From: Acidobacteriota bacterium | GTDB taxonomy: Bacteria; Acidobacteriota; Terriglobia; Acidiferrales; UBA7541 | Reading direction: 5' to 3' | DNA length: 7,968 bases | Assembly (NCBI GenBank): GCA_003161495.1 | Contig: PMOP01000109.1 | Span: 3,774 to 11,741 of the forward strand | In this document: piece after piece, positions 5,570 to 7,968 of the stretch | Position numbering within the stretch: position 1 is the first letter of the stretch | Layout: the number at the start of each line of letters is the position of its first letter | The notes under the pieces: model-generated | What the model saw: only the letters and a program-made list of their open reading frames with translations | Databases searched by the model: none | What the model was told of the DNA's origin: nothing | Translations under genes and position numbers: made by a program

Positions 5570-6443
5570 ACCTCATCCGCCCGGCTTGGCGAACTTCCCG
5601 CCGGTAATCGGGCGCAAAGAGTTCGATGGTGCGGCACATTTCATACAGGCGGGAACGGATCCGCATGCCCAGGCGATCGGTAAGAGAATCCTCGCGTGCC
5701 GCGGAAACCGCCTGGCCGGAGGGAAGTTGGGTTTTGCGTGACGCAGGCATCGGAGTTGGCCCGGAGGTATCGAGATAATTTGTGGTCAGCAGCGTGATGC
5801 GCCGTTCGTTGTAACGCGAATTGAGGATGTGGCCGACGGTTTCGAGCGCCCACGGTGAAGGCTTGCTGGAGCCGAGATCGTCAAGCAGCAAAACGTCGGC
5901 AGTCAGCACGGGCTCGAGCACGCCGAGTTCGCTCGTCTGGCTTTCCGGGTTGTAGCTTCCCTGAATTTCCTTGAGCAATTCGCGGTAGTCGTAAAAAAGT
6001 CCGGTGTGCCCGCGCAAAACGATTTGCCGGAGCGCCGCGACGCCGAGGTGCGTTTTGCCCGCGCCACAAGGCCCCATCAGCAGCAGCCCCGTGTCCGGCC
6101 CGGCTGGATAGTCGCGGGCAAACGCTTCGGTGACAACCTTGGCTTGCTCGAGGCCGTGATTCCACTTGGGAAATTCGGGACCGTTTTCAATGTCATAAAG
6201 TTTGGTATCGAAGTTGTCGAAGTCGCAGTGTTCGTAGCGCGTGGGGATGCGCGCACGGCCCATCGCTCGCGCGCTGCGATCCTTGCCCGTGCAATCGCAG
6301 GGCACGGCCCAGACGCGCTTGAGTGTGTCGGTGCCCTCGATGGGCTTCAGCCAGGAACCGCGCGTCATTTTTTCTTCTTCCGCGACGCGCTCGACGGTCT
6401 TCCATCCAGTGCCGCCGCACAGCGGGCAATCAGGTTGCGCCAT
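5565..6443 (-). CDS. DnaC/DnaI-like AAA+ ATPase (putative helicase loader)
   Basis: The 292-residue protein has an N-terminal four-cysteine motif (C6-x2-C9 and C49-x-C51, probably zinc-binding) followed by an AAA+ domain: Walker A GPCGAGKT at 124-131, Walker B VLLLDDLG at 184-191 (Asp188, Asp189), sensor-1 TTNY at 220-223, and the arginine-rich TDRLGMRIRSRL at 255-266 as in the DnaC/DnaI/IstB group. DnaI and DnaC load the replicative helicase onto DNA, and DnaI also has an N-terminal zinc domain, which makes this role likely. About 28 residues rich in Pro, Ser and Ala (226-253) are inserted between sensor 1 and the arginine segment. IstB-type transposition helpers share the domain, but no transposase gene is nearby. 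The ATG at 6443 puts the CPLC motif at the extreme N-terminus as expected; no clear ribosome binding site is visible. It is flanked by repeat-rich spacers and so looks monocistronic. Confidence 0.85.
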   Translation of the reverse strand: MAQPDCPLCGGTGWKTVERVAEEEKMTRGSWLKPIEGTDTLKRVWAVPCDCTGKDRSARAMGRARIPTRYEHCDFDNFDTKLYDIENGPEFPKWNHGLEQAKVVTEAFARDYPAGPDTGLLLMGPCGAGKTHLGVAALRQIVLRGHTGLFYDYRELLKEIQGSYNPESQTSELGVLEPVLTADVLLLDDLGSSKPSPWALETVGHILNSRYNERRITLLTTNYLDTSGPTPMPASRKTQLPSGQAVSAAREDSLTDRLGMRIRSRLYEMCRTIELFAPDYRREVRQAGRMRS

Positions 6444-6528
6444 GAAGCCAGCATAGGCGCGCCGCTCACGTTGCGCAAGCCGTCCTGCCCTGTTGAAATA
6501 GTTGGGAGTGTGGAAAAAATATGTTTAA

Positions 6529-6640
6529 CCACAGATGAACACAGATAAGAACTGATGAAAGACAAAACCTGGTCTCCACGGGAAAAGTAGACCACCGCCT
6601 ATCAGTTTTTATCCGTGTTCATCTGTGTTTATCTGTGGAT
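6529..6640. repeat. Imperfect inverted repeat including a 10-bp-period tandem array
   Basis: The left arm (about 6529-6556) and right arm (about 6601-6638) are complementary over some 25 bp with two mismatches (CAGATGAACAC... against its complement). The right arm is longer by one 10-bp unit: 6611-6640 is three exact-length units, ATCCGTGTTC, ATCTGTGTTT and ATCTGTGGAT, ending directly at the hspR stop codon. The same three-unit motif occurs at 820-849. Between the arms lies the hairpin at 6570-6594. Confidence 0.75.
6561..6594 (-). terminator. Candidate terminator of the dnaJ-hspR transcript
   Basis: On the minus strand TGGTCT (complement of 6589-6594) and AGACCA (complement of 6570-6575) form a 6-bp stem, extended by an AC/GT pair with a two-base bulge, followed by GGTTTTGTC with four consecutive T. 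It lies 46 nt after the hspR stop, in the loop of the larger inverted repeat. Stem strength is modest. Confidence 0.4.
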
Positions 6641-7048
6641 TCAGCCCTTATGCACGCGGATGACTTTCGGCGGAGGAACCCGCGCCAGGGCGTCGTCCTG
6701 CGGCCGCGCGGTGACCGAGCGGAGCCCGCGCGCCAGCTCCTGCTGCACGAACGAAGTGAATGCTTCCATCTGGTGCTGCATTTCCGCCATTTTTTCGCGC
6801 ATGTTCAAAATGATTTCGATGCCCGCGAGGTTGACGCCCATTTCGCGCGTCAAGGTGAGAATGACTTCCAGGCGTTCCAGGTCGGAATCCGTGTAGAGCC
6901 GCGTATTGCCATCGGATCGCGAGGGCTTGAGAAGTCCCACGCGTTCGTAAAGGCGCAGCGTTTGCGGATGTAGTTTGTACAATTCCGCCACCGCAGAAAT
7001 CATGTATCCGGCGCGAGCCTTTTTTCGTTTTGGATTCACGCGCGTCAT
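6641..7048 (-). CDS. hspR: HspR-type MerR-family heat-shock repressor
   Basis: The 135-residue protein has an N-terminal winged helix of the MerR family: YMISAVAELYKLHPQTLRLYERVGLLKPSRS (15-45), wing GNTRLYTDSDLERLEVI (47-63), then GVNLAGIEIIL and a coiled dimerisation helix (about 82-110). The HPQTLRLYERxGLLKPxR signature and its place right after dnaJ mark it as HspR, which represses the dnaK-grpE-dnaJ-hspR operon with DnaK as co-repressor in actinobacteria. The sensor cysteines of metal- or redox-sensing MerR proteins are absent, as expected for HspR. The ATG at 7048 is preceded by AGGAG (complement of 7056-7060) at 7 nt, and that site touches the dnaJ stop, so the two genes are probably translationally coupled. 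A later in-frame ATG at residue 16 is a less likely start. No HAIR operator (CTTGAG-N9-CTCAAG type) is seen in the window; it would lie upstream of the operon. Confidence 0.9.
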   Translation of the reverse strand: MTRVNPKRKKARAGYMISAVAELYKLHPQTLRLYERVGLLKPSRSDGNTRLYTDSDLERLEVILTLTREMGVNLAGIEIILNMREKMAEMQHQMEAFTSFVQQELARGLRSVTARPQDDALARVPPPKVIRVHKG

Positions 7049-7059
7049 CGCTGCGCTCC

Positions 7060-7968
7060 TTATGCCTTGGCCCGTTCAAAAAGATCCTTGCGAGGATCTT
7101 CCGGCGCGATTTTTTCCAGTTCCCTGAGAAGTTCCTTCACGCGTTCGTCCACGGGCTTCGGCACCACGACTTGCAACTCGATGTACTCATCTCCCCGTTG
7201 CCCCGGATTTCGTACCGAGGGCACGCCCTTTTCGCGCAGGCGGAGTTTCTGCCCGCTGTTTGTCCCCGGCGGAATGCGCAGGGGCCGCGAAGGTCCGTCG
7301 ATCGTGGGCACTTCGATTTTCGCGCCGAGCGCCGCCTCGGTGACGGTAATGGGCACAGTGATATAAATATCGTCGCCGCGGCGGTCGAAAAACGGGTGCG
7401 GCTGAACATCGGTGATGATGTACAGATCTCCCGGCGGTTCGCCGGCTGTTCCCGCATTGCCGCGTCCGGGCACGCGCACGCGCGAGCCGGTTTGCACGCC
7501 CGCAGGAATCCGAATTTCAATCGTATCCGCGCGCCGCACGCGTCCATCGCCGCCGCAGACACGGCAATTATTTCGCGTGCGTCCCGTGCCGCCGCAGTTT
7601 GAGCACGTCAAATTAAATCGCATCTTGCCGCTGGTTTGCGTGACCTGCCCGGAACCGCCGCATGCCGTGCACGTTTGCGGCTGGCCGACTGTGCCCGTGC
7701 CGTGGCAATTCGCGCAGGTGTCCAGGCGCGAGATCGTCAGTTTTTTTATCGTGCCGCGAACGGCTTCCCAGAAACTGATTTCGATCTGGTATTCGAGACT
7801 CGTGCCTGGCTCGGCGTGCGAAGGCGCTTCCGTTGCCGCTCCTCCGCCGCCGCGAAAGAACTGGCCGAACAGATCGCGAAAGCTCGGCCCCGCTCCGCCC
7901 TGGCCTGCTCCGCCGCCGAAATCGAACCCGCCAAAATCAAAGTGAACGTCGCCCGCATCCTGTGCGGT
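7060..7968 (-). CDS. dnaJ: Chaperone DnaJ, C-terminal 302 residues (5' end outside window)
   Basis: The frame is open from the right edge to the TAA at 7060-7062. Visible parts are a Gly/Phe-rich linker (residues 1-45 of the fragment, with repeated FDFGG, FGGG and FFRGGGG), the zinc domain with all four CxxCxGxG motifs (CANCHGTG at 85-92, CTACGGSG at 100-107, CSNCGGTG at 122-129, CRVCGGDG at 135-142), and the substrate-binding beta domains with TIEIRIPAGVQTGSRVRVPGRGNAG and LRIPPGTNSGQKLRLREKG. DnaJ presents unfolded proteins to DnaK and stimulates its ATPase. The J domain with its HPD motif lies beyond the edge and was not seen. The hspR gene follows after 11 nt, which suggests that the rest of the dnaK operon lies to the right. 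Confidence 0.95.
   Translation of the reverse strand, partial: TAQDAGDVHFDFGGFDFGGGAGQGGAGPSFRDLFGQFFRGGGGAATEAPSHAEPGTSLEYQIEISFWEAVRGTIKKLTISRLDTCANCHGTGTVGQPQTCTACGGSGQVTQTSGKMRFNLTCSNCGGTGRTRNNCRVCGGDGRVRRADTIEIRIPAGVQTGSRVRVPGRGNAGTAGEPPGDLYIITDVQPHPFFDRRGDDIYITVPITVTEAALGAKIEVPTIDGPSRPLRIPPGTNSGQKLRLREKGVPSVRNPGQRGDEYIELQVVVPKPVDERVKELLRELEKIAPEDPRKDLFERAKA

Noticed and set aside
6311..6330. A CTTGAGT half-site resembling a HAIR operator
   Set aside because: Only one half is present, it lies inside the ATPase coding sequence, and no CTCAAG partner follows at the right distance.
6615..6896. A plus-strand open frame starting MFICVYLW
   Set aside because: It is a translation of the 10-bp repeat followed by antisense hspR sequence.

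Overview
The window is a GC-rich bacterial chromosome segment in which all eight recognisable genes lie on the minus strand. Reading in the direction of transcription (right to left) the order is: dnaJ (5' end outside the window), hspR, a DnaC/DnaI-type AAA+ ATPase, rpsA (ribosomal protein S1), an HU/IHF-type nucleoid protein, a HIT-family Ap4A-phosphorylase-like enzyme, a short-chain-type acyl-CoA dehydrogenase, and a UvrC-family protein that runs off the left edge. The gene content, the long N-terminal extension on S1 and the style of the intergenic repeats suggest an Acidobacteriota-like soil bacterium. This is inference; no rRNA or other taxonomic marker is present.

Layout: 7060-7968 dnaJ and 6641-7048 hspR form a tight chaperone/repressor pair (11 nt apart, with the hspR ribosome binding site touching the dnaJ stop). 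6444-6640 is a repeat-rich spacer with a likely terminator. 5565-6443 is the helicase-loader-like ATPase. 5210-5564 holds a very good sigma70-type promoter and a leader of about 115 nt for rpsA (3221-5209). A stem-loop follows the rpsA stop. HU (2698-3033) and HIT (2164-2646) are close together and probably co-transcribed. 1996-2163 contains a perfect 25-bp inverted repeat. The acyl-CoA dehydrogenase (850-1995) starts with TTG. 702-849 is almost wholly tandem repeats, and the UvrC-like gene occupies 1-701.

The genes are mostly housekeeping: protein folding and its heat-shock repressor, replication or helicase loading, translation, nucleoid structure, nucleotide turnover, fatty-acid or amino-acid oxidation, and DNA repair. 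No single pathway links them, and I see no new multi-gene system.

The less ordinary content is in two places. First, the spacers contain three repeat classes: a 7-bp-period degenerate tandem repeat, a 10-bp-period tandem repeat, and a 25-bp palindromic element. The first two sit directly on, or overlap, stop codons of neighbouring genes. Second, the UvrC-family protein keeps its four-cysteine cluster but has lost the recognisable catalytic residues of its GIY-YIG nuclease domain.
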